From positions 22,189,061-22,253,060 of the forward strand of contig NW_019211456.1 in NCBI RefSeq assembly GCF_002443255.2: DNA of 64,000 nt, given 5' to 3'. The notes beneath the pieces were generated by a model, which saw nothing but the letters and a program-made list of their open reading frames with translations, did not search any database and was not told the DNA's origin. Positions 14,201 through 25,879 of the stretch are shown piece by piece; the first letter of the stretch is position 1; every line of letters starts with the position of its first letter. This DNA comes from Varroa destructor. Its lineage: Eukaryota; Arthropoda; Arachnida; Mesostigmata; Varroidae. The translations under genes were made by a program, and so were the position numbers.

Positions 14201-16391
14201 CTAGCAGCGTCGTGATCTTATTGGTACGATATCTGTAAATACGTTGCGGACAATTATGATACTACAAATGACACTGATAATTACCATTATATTAAGTAGT
14301 TTTTCTGTTGACTGTTTAATGGCGTATAAAAAGTGGAAGCTTAACACAGCAATGTGAAAAGGGCCCCACGATGAGAAAGACAAAGGTATAGGTACAATGG
14401 ATGGATTGATCTATTTCGTGGTTGAAAGCTAACTCTGTGATCTGAAACTCTGAACAGGTAAAATTGTTAGCTGAACGAAAAAAAAAAAAACCCTAAGTCT
14501 CCTTTCCTTAGCTAATAGGTCAACTCTAATGCTACCTAATGAGGCTCAAGTGCCAAAGCGCTTCACCGCTTCGTATCCGGTCAGAAACTGATACACAAAT
14601 CATGACCGCCTTAACAAGGCTTTGTAGCTTTTCCGATTGTCATTCAATTCAGCTTACTCCTACAACATAGGCTTGTTAACGCATATCCTGACTGGTTTTC
14701 CGGGCAGTATTTGAAATGTGCCAGTTTGTGTGCCAATTGATAACAACCAATTTCTATTTCCTCATTGCTCCGAGGTGTCGTTAACGTGGCTGAACGTTTC
14801 TCGGATGCCCGAAACTGTGTTCGACCGTGTTTCATGCGTTATAGACTCGCTCTATTGTAATGAATACAAATTACTAATTCACGAAGTAAATCATTATGTA
14901 CATATGGCTGATTGCTTTAAAAATAAATGTGACAGCATAGACTGTTGGGATTTGCATCTTCTTTTTGACGTCTTTTCTAATAAACGTTTCCAGTTGACCG
15001 TACAGGCCAGACGTTATTGTATTTAATACACATCCCTAGTTCTTCCAGTAATCCGTATACTTCTGATGCTACGAAATGTATCATACATTCACTCATAGAT
15101 GCCTGTCTTGTATATCCCGATCCGTTTACATATGTATATATATATATATATATTTTAAATTAATGTATTTCAACATGGTATGGCCTTGCCACAATATATA
15201 GTGTTGTTTCTTTTGTATCGATTTTGTATTAAAAGAGCCTATCTTTTGCTTAGTTTGGAAAGCTTCCTTTTTCATCCTATATTGGTCAGCACCATGTTCG
15301 CTTCCTTGGTATTTTGATGCCTCTAACTTATTTCAATAGAGCCTTGTATCCGTTTACGTCTTACCCTAACCACCAATAATTATAACGATTATCAATGTCA
15401 CCGTTTAGTCAGCGTAGATCAACCTTTACAAAGCCTTCTCAGTATATTTCCTCTCGTTTATCGATATTAGCTTACGGTCCATATTCTGTCCGTAGCTGTA
15501 AATCCGTCCGCTGCGTAAATTTTTAAAATATTCTGTCTTACTAACCCTCGAAAGTTTACGTGACACCATAATTTGGCGTCTTAATTGTAAAAAAAAAAAG
15601 AATCAACATTTGTTACCCACAAGGTATTACACCAGGTTACAGAGGCAAACAAAAAGGCCGTTCGTTGTTCCTTTTTACCGTTTTAAATTGCAATTACTTT
15701 GCAAGTTACGATACAACGATGACGCATGTTCGATATATATATATATTGTTGACATGTTGCTTGGCACGATTCAAGCGTTTACCTTGCCTGCTGAAACGTA
15801 AGTATCCGTTTCGCCGACGTAACAATTTTCAGACTGTGCCTATACAAATATCAAGAAATGATTGAAAAACATCAGATCGATGAGACTGCGAACAGAATTG
15901 TGCAGTTACATATACATATATATATATATATCCTCGTACGTTATAACCCTTTTGTGTTTTACGGCTGTGAACGGGCCCTACCTTATATACACTACATTTT
16001 CCATTGACATACTCATTCCTACCATGGACTCGTTCGCTTGCATGGCAATAAGCAGCTGTCGAATAAAACGAGCCTCAAATGTGTCCATGTTAAATTTACA
16101 TATTCGTAGATATCGGCGCAGACAACATCTTCGTAATATGGACACTGCTACGAAGTGCAGCCATTTCGAAGACGCGTCTCTGATAGAGGTGATCCCAAAT
16201 CGACGCTAAACGTACCAAAGCCACCATTGATCTTTACACGTAATGCGCCATTTTCATTGGCAAAAGAGTAACGTAATAAATAGCGGAATTCGTACAGACA
16301 TAGATGGTCCGTACGAAGCGATCATTTTGTTTTTAATGATTTAGATCGTTCTACTGTCTCACGCGAGCGTTCTTTGTAAATATCGAGTATA

Positions 16392-16491
16392 NNNNNNNNN
16401 NNNNNNNNNNNNNNNNNNNNNNNNNNNNNNNNNNNNNNNNNNNNNNNNNNNNNNNNNNNNNNNNNNNNNNNNNNNNNNNNNNNNNNNNNNN
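16392..16491. other. Assembly gap (100 N)
   Basis: Exactly 100 unknown bases, the conventional size for a scaffold gap of unknown length. Distances and continuity across it cannot be trusted. Confidence 0.99.
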
Positions 16492-16893
16492 ACATAGTTC
16501 TCGAGCTAACTCGACAACGATCTACTATCCAGTAGTCCCCCTGATTCACCGCAGCGTTTGAGTACAGTGAAGAAATCTAGTAACGTGATGCAAAAATAGA
16601 AAGGATGTGACGACATATTTATTGGTCGGTATCTGAGGAGCTGACATGTGCTATACGTAGACAGATCAGACGTATAGTGGTTTTGCCGCGTTTTTAAGTA
16701 CTCTGCCGGTTCAGTAAGTGTCAACTTGTAAATCACACCACACCCGAATAACAGTCCATGTTATTGGTATGGTCGATATTCGATCAATCAGAGTTGGTTC
16801 GCAGTATTGTGATTATCAATGAGATACCGATCTGTGCAATTTCTCGACAGCCAGCCAGCGCTCACCTAGGCTACTTGTTCACCTAGGTTACCA

Positions 16894-16895
<2 letters not shown>

Positions 16896-16924
<29 letters not shown>

Positions 16925-16950
16925 CGCTGCTGCTGCTGCTGCTGCTGGCA
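16896..16950. repeat. (CTG)n / (CAG)n trinucleotide tract
   Basis: About 17 units with one CCG interruption. On the minus strand the open reading is polyserine, while the polyglutamine frame hits a stop directly after the repeat. No recognisable protein surrounds it. Confidence 0.9.
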
Positions 16951-17239
16951 GCAGTAGAGTTACGAAACGGCACAGTGTATTCCAATGCTGTTAGTATGTG
17001 AGGACGGTACAAAGTGCGATCATTGTCTGATATTCTGTGTCCTCGGTAGATCATCGTCAAGATAGTAGTATCCTCGACGGCGAAACGGAGAAGCCCAGTG
17101 TTACGAACAGAGGCTCTGCAACATCATATTGGTATATTGACGATTCACCGAACCCTCGACCTGGTATAAGTCCGAGCGCACCTTGTTTACCTACGAATGA
17201 GACAATGATGAAAAGGCAGCACAAAGAAGGAGATAACGG

Positions 17240-19550
17240 TTGACAAAGTTAATCTTTATGAACATTATTATTCGATGCGCATAACGGCATTTTGAGTTAG
17301 CTGCACATATAGAATAGACTGTATAGTAAGTAAAGGATGTATTTCATCATTAATATAGGGTGGGACGTTATCTTTTATTCAATACATTAGAGTAGACAGA
17401 TATGAGGATTTTAAGGGAATGTTGTCTAGTATTAGGCATACTATTTCATATGACGAAGCAATTGTTCCGATTCAATAGCATGTTCCGAAGCATGACATAT
17501 TGAAAACTCGTATCGTGGAAAATTAATCCATCACAACCAATAATACCAAAACGGAAACTATCTTGACCTTATGAAAATGGCAGGCGCATTTTCCTTCGGT
17601 GAAGTCCTTAAATCTGGCATATGTCATCCGGAAGGTATCGACAACCCCAAAACCTCGCTGAAGTGACTGTGTGATCAGCTGTTGGTTATGGGATATGACT
17701 TTACGAAGTCCTTCCTGAAGCGAAAACAACGAAAATTGATTTTGCCCTATTAACCATTAGTACACGTACCACATGCCATCTATTAATCGGAATAGGGCGG
17801 GAGGCTTTCTCGTCTCTGTAACATTTTCTCATTCTGAATAAACGTCACATCTACTTCAACCGTGGGATATGACAGTTCATTACTATGTTGGGCTTCTTCC
17901 CCTCGACAATCTACAGAGGTACACTGGCGGTATTGGATACCTTTGGTAGATAATGAACTCCATGCACCCGCTGGTGAAAGCCAGCTCCTAACGTTTTTAC
18001 AATGACCTTCACTCCGTGTAGACTCTGTCTGAAATTTCAAACCAGTATTACATGATAGCAGAAACGGCCAAAATAGAAACTTATGACAAATGTCCTTTTT
18101 CTCTCCTTTTCAAAATCGAGACGTTGAATTATTGAATCGCAAAATGGTTTTGTTACATTAACATTATGACGGAGTTTACTTGTTTATGAATATTTTAGAC
18201 ATAGTTTGTTTAAAATGCCAGAACGTCAGTCGGTATCTAGAACCATCATAGCAGCACGCATAGTCCTTAACAAAGAGACATTCGTTCCGAAAAACCTACA
18301 CGTATCTTTAGCATCGTTTACAAGTGAAGCTATTTATTGCAACTGCCACTGAGCCGCAGGGCAAAATTAAATCTAGAGAAATCCAAAACAACAATATGTA
18401 TTTATGATTATTCGATAAAAAGGAACGAGGGCATTTGCTGAACATGAATTTTGTGCGTACCTATCGACCTAACACCTGACACAGTAGCATCACGGGAACG
18501 TATTATAATTTAGCTGTTGAACCTTTAGCATTTGATTTTGGCTTTAGTGGACATGCAATAAAGTACGTCCGAGTCGATGTGTGGAAAAGGATATTAAAGA
18601 AAGGAATATACCGATAAATGCGCGGATGTGTGCAAAACGTACACAACTCGTCTGGCTGGAGACAATAAACAACGGGGAAAAGGTTATATTGAGGAACACG
18701 TATTTGCAGAAACTCATTCACTAGGTGCAATGACCACCCAATACAGAAAAACCGTCTCAATAAGTAAACTATAGTAAGTAATTCACTGACGCCTTTGAGC
18801 CCTTACGCTACTTTCAGTAATAAAGCCCTGTTTATCCTCATCAGACTACACGTTATAAATAATATATAATCTCTTTTACATTTTGATAGCTGTTGGCCTA
18901 ATTCATTGTCGCGTCTAGGGCAAGGTGTTAACATAATTTTGCCGTGGCCTGTATTTTCAACTTACTCAGATAAAAACTTGAGCACAGTATCCATGTGGAT
19001 CTTGGAGAGCCAATGAACGCCTCCTAAAACGAGAACCATATCTTCACCTTTTACGCGAGATACCGGCACCCTGCAATTTCAGTTACAACAACATACAATA
19101 AGCTTAAGTAGACGGACCCTCTATTCTTCGGCTATACAGTCTCCTGTAAGATGGCTCAATTTTGACCATTTTTACTATTAAACCTCTGACTTTTTGTTCG
19201 TCTAACTAAAGACTGCTTGTAACATACATTCGGCTATCTATTATAATATTAAATACGAATTTTTCAATTCCGCTAGTTCCCCAATGAAGATGGCTCTTAT
19301 CAAGTAATTCCCAGCTAAGTCACAGATGGATTTACTGGCGAAATGACAAATGCTTATCAGAAGTTTTAGCGCGGGACGCATAGGGGGCGTTGCGCTATTT
19401 CATTAATTTTGTTAGAGACAAAAAAAATCAATAATCATCAAATACCAATAACGTCGCGCCCGTTCTGTCAAAAAAACAACGGCACCGTGTGTCGGCTGTA
19501 GAGGAACACAGTGCGTAATATGGTTGCTATTGTAGATGATGCGAAATCCA
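17240..19550. other. No confident gene; possible minus-strand exons at 17.5-18.0 kb
   Basis: Two minus-strand open blocks preceded by good acceptor sites are described under findings. The rest shows nothing I can interpret. Confidence 0.4.
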
Positions 19551-19555
19551 GCCTC

Positions 19556-19563
19556 TATAAAAG
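19556..19563 (+). promoter_or_regulatory. TATA box (TATAAAAG) of an unassigned transcription unit
   Basis: A perfect TATAAAAG lies about 100 bases upstream of an ATG (19664) that opens a short frame ending in a strong GTAAAC donor at 19735. A second TATAAAGG occurs at about 19643. The gene itself is not identified. Confidence 0.4.
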
Positions 19564-19663
19564 ATCATGTCCCTGCTCTGATCTGTAGTTTACACATTCA
19601 TTTGAATAGTGATTGTAGTGCATTGTACGCGCACACATCTCGTATAAAGGGCAATCGAACTTC

Positions 19664-19734
19664 ATGCCAGTAACCTCCGAAGCTGTTTTTCTTACGAAGT
19701 GGCAATTGGATATCCGCACAGAAATTGCATGGCG
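19664..19734 (+). CDS. Candidate first coding exon, unknown gene
   Basis: ATG followed by 23 complete codons (MPVTSEAVFLTKWQLDIRTE...) and a two-base overhang, then GCG|GTAAAC, which fits a 5' splice donor. It lies downstream of a perfect TATA box. The short peptide resembles no family known to me and is not a typical signal peptide. No matching downstream exon was located, so this is a prediction from signals only. Confidence 0.25.
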
Positions 19735-20269
19735 GTAAACGTTTTTAATGTTATATTAAGGTCTTTCTCATTAACGTGGTTATAACAGGTGTATGGTGTT
19801 TCTTATTTGCGCGGAATAATTTAGTATAACTAGCCCTAGAGGCTTCATCACATTATACATTAGCTAAAAAAAATTCGCATCGAAAAACAGGACGCTGCCT
19901 TATTTTCTAGCGGTCATCTGCTGCACAATATGGCTAATGTATTCAACATGTTAATTCTATAGAGCCAAAAGCCGCTGAACTTCGTATTGGTATTGGTGCC
20001 TCCTATACGTTGTATGAATAGAACAGGCTGACTTCATTATTGTAGAACAACTGGGTTAATCTGAACGCACGGTAGTATCGAGCAAAAAATGGGCCCCTAA
20101 GCGGTTGGTACTTCTTAACCTGCTCATTCTTCAGTTGATCCCACAGATCTCGGCAACAATATTTTCAGGACTGTCTCGACATGTTATAAATATATTGCAT
20201 CGAGCCTAGCGGATGATCTAACAAACAATCCAGCCTAGTCTAGAAGCTGTTCTGATAACACTCACAGGT

Positions 20270-21720
20270 CCTTTTTCGGGCCACTTAAGCACCGGCGGCA
20301 GCAGCAACAGCGACAGCAGCTGCTACAAAGAACTTTTTAGAGCTAAATTGAGAGAGAGATATCGGAAGATTAAGGGAGCTTGCAGCAGATACGGGCTAGT
20401 GGATCAGTATAGGCAAACCTTCGGATTCGTGCGCGCCCCTTCACTTTAAGCTCAGATGTAAGGAATGAAAAGGCAGACGCAAACCGTCGAAGTTCACCAC
20501 TTCTCCCTTTCGTTTTTGTCGTCAATAAGCGGCTTTGAATCAGGCGGTCCTTCCTCCATCCGAGGCCCATCGGCACCGCTAGCAGCCTGCCTTCATAATA
20601 CTACGATACGCGGCATCCCTGCACCCCTCACTTCTACTCAACTCCAACCTGAACCTGAACACCTAGCTACTCCTCATTGCTATCACTCGTGAGAAGCTTA
20701 AACAATTTGAAAATGCCGCGCGAAAGGAAAAAGGGCACAAGATGGGGAATGTCGGATCGAAGTTCGGTTTGACGGGGCTTTCTGGGCGTACTGAATGCCT
20801 TAAAAAGGAGAAAAACGGGACAAAGAGAGAAAGAGTCCGAACGACAGTAAAAAAATAAAAAGACTGACTATCAACAGGAAGAAAAAGAATGGAAAAACGC
20901 GCCCTAGTTACACCCTATGTCTCAAGCCCCATCAGTATCCGTCCCCTTTTTGCCTGATTCTCGGAAGCATTTGAAAGCAAAGTGGGCACCACGTTGCTAG
21001 GGAAAGCCCAGGTAGATCGAAAGGACAAAGAGAAGAAAAAAGGACAACTGCTTACGCTGATGGAGAGGCACTGAGGTCGCTAGGGCCTGCAGGTTGGTTC
21101 TAGAACCTGGGTTGGCTTTGGTAGTTAGTTGATAGACGCCACTGCCCGTTGTTGATTTTCTCTTCGCCATTGGGAGCGTGCTCAAACCCAGTGGAAGCCC
21201 CAACACTGTGTGGCAGAACCCGACAGAGGGAGAGGGAGGTGGAGAGTGAAAGAGTCACTTGGTTCGATGAGTGGAAGAGTCGAGTCGGCTTGGCCTGCTG
21301 CTTGGTTGAAGCGGTGAAAGCGAGGACTAAGGTACAGTCGAAAGAAGAGGACGGTAGGGGTTAGGCGCCCAACTGCCAATGAGATTAGCCAAAGAAACGC
21401 TGTCAGGAACGGGACTTGTTTTAGCGAAAGGGAGATGTGCAGGAGAGACAGGTATAAAAGGGCGTCAAAATGGGGCGCCAAAAAGTCCCAGGCCTGACTA
21501 GACCCTCGTGCGTCTGAGAGAGTACTGTTTTTAGAGAAAACAAGCAAACACTTTTTCGCTATATTATGGTGATATGTACCATATATATAGATGCACCACA
21601 AAGCGGCCGGGGTTACAAGAAAATTGTTCCCGTTCTACATTTTTGGGTTCTTTCTCCCAACACGATAAGTCGGCTCGCAGTTGTTGTTTATGGAATATAG
21701 TGGTTTCCAGAAGCAAGTCT
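20270..21720 (+). other. Purine-skewed, GC-richer island with a strong TATA box
   Basis: Between these positions the + strand is conspicuously rich in AG/GGA/GAAA words and CG-containing words, unlike the AT-rich flanks. No frame encodes a recognisable protein; the 139-codon minus frame (21182-21601) is low-complexity Leu/Ser. A perfect TATAAAAGGGCG sits at 21453-21464, as in LTR promoters or polymerase II core promoters. An LTR or a long non-coding RNA promoter are both possible; no terminal repeats were recognised. Confidence 0.4.
21453..21460 (+). promoter_or_regulatory. TATA box in the purine-rich island
   Basis: GGTATAAAAGGGCG is a canonical TATA element in GC-rich context. The transcribed product is unknown. 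Confidence 0.45.
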
Positions 21721-24480
21721 ACTGAACGCAAGGAGGGCTAAACATGAGGGTACCGCGAGATTAATGGCGTATAAAGGGCAACGCTTTTAAAACTTTTATT
21801 TTTACAGTTATTTTAGAGAAATCTATTTTTCAATTTAAGATATACGTTTTATTTGGTTCTGTAGAAGGAACATCATTTATCATTGCTGTGAGAACGTTTG
21901 GTATTCTACAGTAATTTAAATGTTTAGTATATCGTCCTAGGGCGATGATTTTGATTGCGCGCATCAACATAGTTAACTTACCATAAGTAAATCTAAAAGT
22001 CAACTACGTGTTTATGTTGCAATGGGGTAATGCAATGATAATTACGTTGCATTGTTAACTTGTTTGGTTGACTTCTGTTCAAGTACCTTCTAAGCATTCT
22101 ATGTGTATGTATAAGAATAGATCCTGAATTTTAAATAAGGATTTTCGTCTTCCCAGTATGTGCTGTTGGCTGGAAAGGAAAGGTAAGATCCATCTAACAA
22201 AGTATCAAATGATTAGTGTTATAATGAAATACAGATGGCAGTAATCGGACGAAACACGAAAGCGTTTCAGCCCCCTTCTTTTCTGCTGTCTTTTCTTTGA
22301 TGTTTTTTTCTGCGGATTCGATCGTTGCGCGGGAACAAACGAGTCTTTTGATCATGACTGAACCACGCTACTCTGTGCTGGGTAATCGGGCACCTTCAAC
22401 ATGGATGGGGTGGCGCCGAACAGGATCTTGACGTCCGCTAAGAGACGTGAATTATGGACATGTATTGTAAGAACGACAACGCTAGATCATGAAATGGCAT
22501 GAGAAGCGTGTAATTAACGACATTGTAGTTAAATAGCGTCGTAGCATTTGATCTGATACCGAAAGACTTCTTATAGGCTTGGAACAGCTGGCGAGTGGTA
22601 AGTGCATCATAAGCTTATTCAGTAAATGCTATATTTTATATGCTAATGTGACCGGCCAGCGCTGTTCTGAAAAACGCAATCAGAATTCTATGTACATGAT
22701 GTACAATACACATGGTCCGAAGCTTACATGCGCTTGCTTGTGAAATGGGGTAACTAATGTGTAATGAAATTTTTATTTACCCTATTTTATTCGTAAACTG
22801 TATTATTTGTTTCATGACGACTTTTGGTGTGATCTGAACGATGTATAAACTCAGGCCTTTTACGCAAATCGTGATTACGCTTCGAGAACAATGACGGCAT
22901 TATGTACCAGGTCCAGATAAACTGTTTACAACGCCGTCACATAGCATTAACGCCTACAGGTCGTTAGAAATTTGGGGCTAATTATACTTACATATTGGTA
23001 ACAAAAGAAGATAATGACTTGTAAGATATGCATTGAACAAGTAATATCGTATGGCCGACTAGATGATGGTTCACCTTCAGAGTAATAAAATGTATCGAGG
23101 CTAATATATATATGAATATCTGATAACAGCCCTAGAGTGGACGTTTGCAATCAGTGGCCAGAACATTTTTATTTTCAGTTTGACGTACGTGCTATGGACG
23201 CTTTATGTATGACTTTTATCATATTGTACGTTGTTTAGATTGTTATTTTCAGTTAGTTGCTTTACGATTTGTGGATGTTTGAGTCAATGTTGAGAGATCG
23301 GATCTACTTAGTCATCCATATGATTCACCTAATGCATTGTGATCTTCATGCAACATTTCACAGAATGATATATAGTCAAACCTGGCCAGTAGCTATTTAT
23401 AATAAGCGTTTTTTTATCGAGAATATTGTTTTTAACACAGTACGATCTTTTTTTTTTTTTTTAAATAGATTCTATCTCAACTTATCTGCAACATTCTTAA
23501 TACTCCGAGACATCTCATCCCGTTAAGCTTTAGCTATTTCAGTGCCTACGAGTAGATATAGAGTTAGGAAATTTAATCTTGTTTATAGAAGAACTAAAGA
23601 GTTGCTTCGCTCCGGTAGTTCTTGTCTGGCTACCGTTTGTCTTTGGTTGTGGCCAGAGATTGAATCGATCTCTGTTTGTGAACAACGACAAAAGCAAAAT
23701 TCGATCCTCAAAGAAAATCTTTTATTTTTCTAATTTTCGGCAGACTACAAAAGATGTATTCTTTGTATGACACAGCTCCAGCTACTTTGAAGGATGCTGT
23801 CGAACACAAATATAGTACACACATCACATTACGGTTACATTTTGTTTGAAAGACAAACATATTTTGAACTTTTCCCACGCGGCACTTGGAAGTTATCCTT
23901 GAACCTCTATACTTTGCCCATGAACATCTAATTTTGAAGTGGACAAAGCCCGCATAAGACGATATAATTGTGCTTTTCATCATACCGGTTAAGACTATAT
24001 AAAGTGCGTTATCATATACGTAGAGATATATATATATATATATATAGGTTCAGATGCTGAGCTCTTTCAAACGATGAGTTTAATATGATCTATCATAGAA
24101 TAGATAATTTCACAAATCGTATGCCTCATGAGAAAAACTGCAGTATGTTAGTAACTGCAATGCTTACTACAAGACGTCTGGCGTTCATCATCGATAGCAG
24201 ACCCACTGACATTTACAAGATGGGCTGTCGATCCGACAAGCAGTCAAGTGTTGCTGCAGGAAATCTAATCGCTATGCCGCGCTAAGGATGAGAAAAACCC
24301 TGTCTTCTCGGGCACGCAGCTCTCCTGAAGACCGAATCGGCGTTCGAAGTCAGTCACCATGTGATCAGTCATCAGCGATCATACGGTGCTAGACGGATGG
24401 GATAGATGGGCTCTGTCGAGAATGTCGAAGAGACGAAGGTATCATCATAAGTGTGCATGAACCTAGATCTAGCGGCGGGG
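21721..24480. other. No feature recognised apart from a (TA)n run
   Basis: AT-rich DNA with short unrelated open frames. A (TA)n run is at about 24027-24046. The final few hundred bases may be the 5' part of the retroelement that follows, too decayed to assign. Confidence 0.5.
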
Positions 24481-24499
24481 CTACATTTGAAGGAAAACG

Positions 24500-25870
24500 C
24501 AGGAGCGTAGCTGGGGACGTAAATGCTCATGAGATGACGGGTTCATCATGATAGTGGTCTTATGCCATGGCCCCGTTGATAAACGCTAATGAGATTGACG
24601 CCGGCCTACAAGTGAAGCTCAATCTTCCACCGGCCATAAGGTTCAGTACAGAAGCCTCTAAAACGGAGAAAAGCAGCCGATGAAATCAGAGAAAGACTAG
24701 CGTTGCTTGAAGACCAATACGGTTTTTGAAGTGCAAGGTATGCTCCTGACAAAGCGCATCAAAAGAGACAGAAAACCTGTTAATCTTTTTAGACATGAAC
24801 AATGCCTTTAACACAGCAAACTGGGATGCCCGATGGGGATTCCAGAGATTCCAAGCTCATTAACGAAAGCTGGCTACCTGGCATACGCCGATGACTTGGC
24901 TGCGATTAACCACTGCCCGAAAGGACAACGCTCCTTAGTATTGTACTAGACAACATAAAGACCTACATGGAACAATGTATTGTAGAGACTACACTAGAGT
25001 AGAGTGACGCCATCCATTCGACTGGTAGAAATGAATGCCGAGTAGTGAATTGCTCATTGGGTAAGTGCCCTACTCAGATTATCAGGTATTTCGGGATAGG
25101 AGAGGATACAGGACTCAGGGAAGTCGCAGATGTAGGATATGCAACCAGGAAGGCTTTTTTTGCAAAGCTTATGCTTAGGGTAGAGGAACTATCGTAAAAG
25201 GTTAGACGCCTATAGGCGACGGTGGCGTAGTCTGTTGCATTGCATACTGTCTCTGTCTGGGCTAACATGGCCGTCAGGAAAAAGAACTACTCTTTACACA
25301 AATAGCGGTACGGCACTAGCGAAACGGCAGCAATTAAAGTGGCCCGAGGGTACCGCATAGTTTCCACGAAGGCTAGCGTAGTGCTTGCCAAAATGCTGCC
25401 ATGAGATCTGCTGGCTGAGCAAGGAGCCGAACGTCGCGGGGTAGCTGTACCTTGAGACAGCACGGAACGCTACACTGCGAAACTGGCAAGAACCATGGGC
25501 GCTAAGATCGACCAGGGGTATTGACACACACCTTGGCTCCGAACACCGCGACCGTATCACGTAAACCAAGTCTTGGCTGGCCACGGCCAGTTGTAATCAC
25601 AGATGATGAGAACTAGAAAAACAGATTACTACGTGCGTCTCCTGTGTATCTGAAAAAGATGGGGTCAAGCATACGATTTTCTGATGCGCGGCATAAATGC
25701 AATGCGGCAAGATCTGGAGCGACACGGAAACCTACAATTGACGACGGCGAAAGGAGTCGCAGAAAATATGGTGAGGTCAGAGAAGTAATAAGTCGCTGGG
25801 TCAGTTTTCCTCGGCGACATCCAACGAGAAAAAAAAAAGAGCTAAAATGTGAAAGCACAAGAAAAGCTAA
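24500..25870 (+). mobile_element. Decayed non-LTR retrotransposon (R1/I-like)
   Basis: Blocks occur in the order expected for a non-LTR element. An endonuclease-like VAGDVNAHE motif is at about 24507. A reverse transcriptase block LIFLDMNNAFNTANW with a catalytic-type Asp is at 24792-24794, and a YADD box (AYADDLAAI) is at 24881. A downstream block ARGYRIVSTKAS is at about 25340, VNQVLAGHGQL is at about 25560, and a zinc-knuckle-like C-x2-C-x8-H-x4-C is at about 25634. Frameshifts and stops separate the blocks, and only about 30 codons separate the first two RT motifs, so an internal deletion is likely. Clade assignment is from memory of motif style and could be wrong; a fossil reverse-transcribing LINE is well supported. 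Confidence 0.75.
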
Positions 25871-25879
25871 AGGGTCCTA

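Larger units (their letters stand above)
8160..16391. other. Gene-poor stretch with microsatellites
   Basis: I see no convincing exon. Long runs of isoleucine-tyrosine in open frames come from (TA)n tracts, and polyalanine/polyarginine comes from a (CGG)n tract. A pyrimidine run (CCCT/CCTC) sits at about 9595-9635. The 102-codon frame at 14718-15026 has ten or so scattered cysteines and histidines but no signal peptide, start context or family resemblance. Confidence 0.5.

Noticed and set aside
14718..15026. 102-codon + frame with several Cys and His
   Set aside because: Begins on a non-ATG codon, lacks a signal peptide and splice sites, and fits no family.
21600..21670. LTR end plus primer-binding site after the purine island (TACATTTTTGGGTTC...)
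   Set aside because: It does not match the complement of a plausible tRNA 3' end beyond TGG, and no second LTR was seen.
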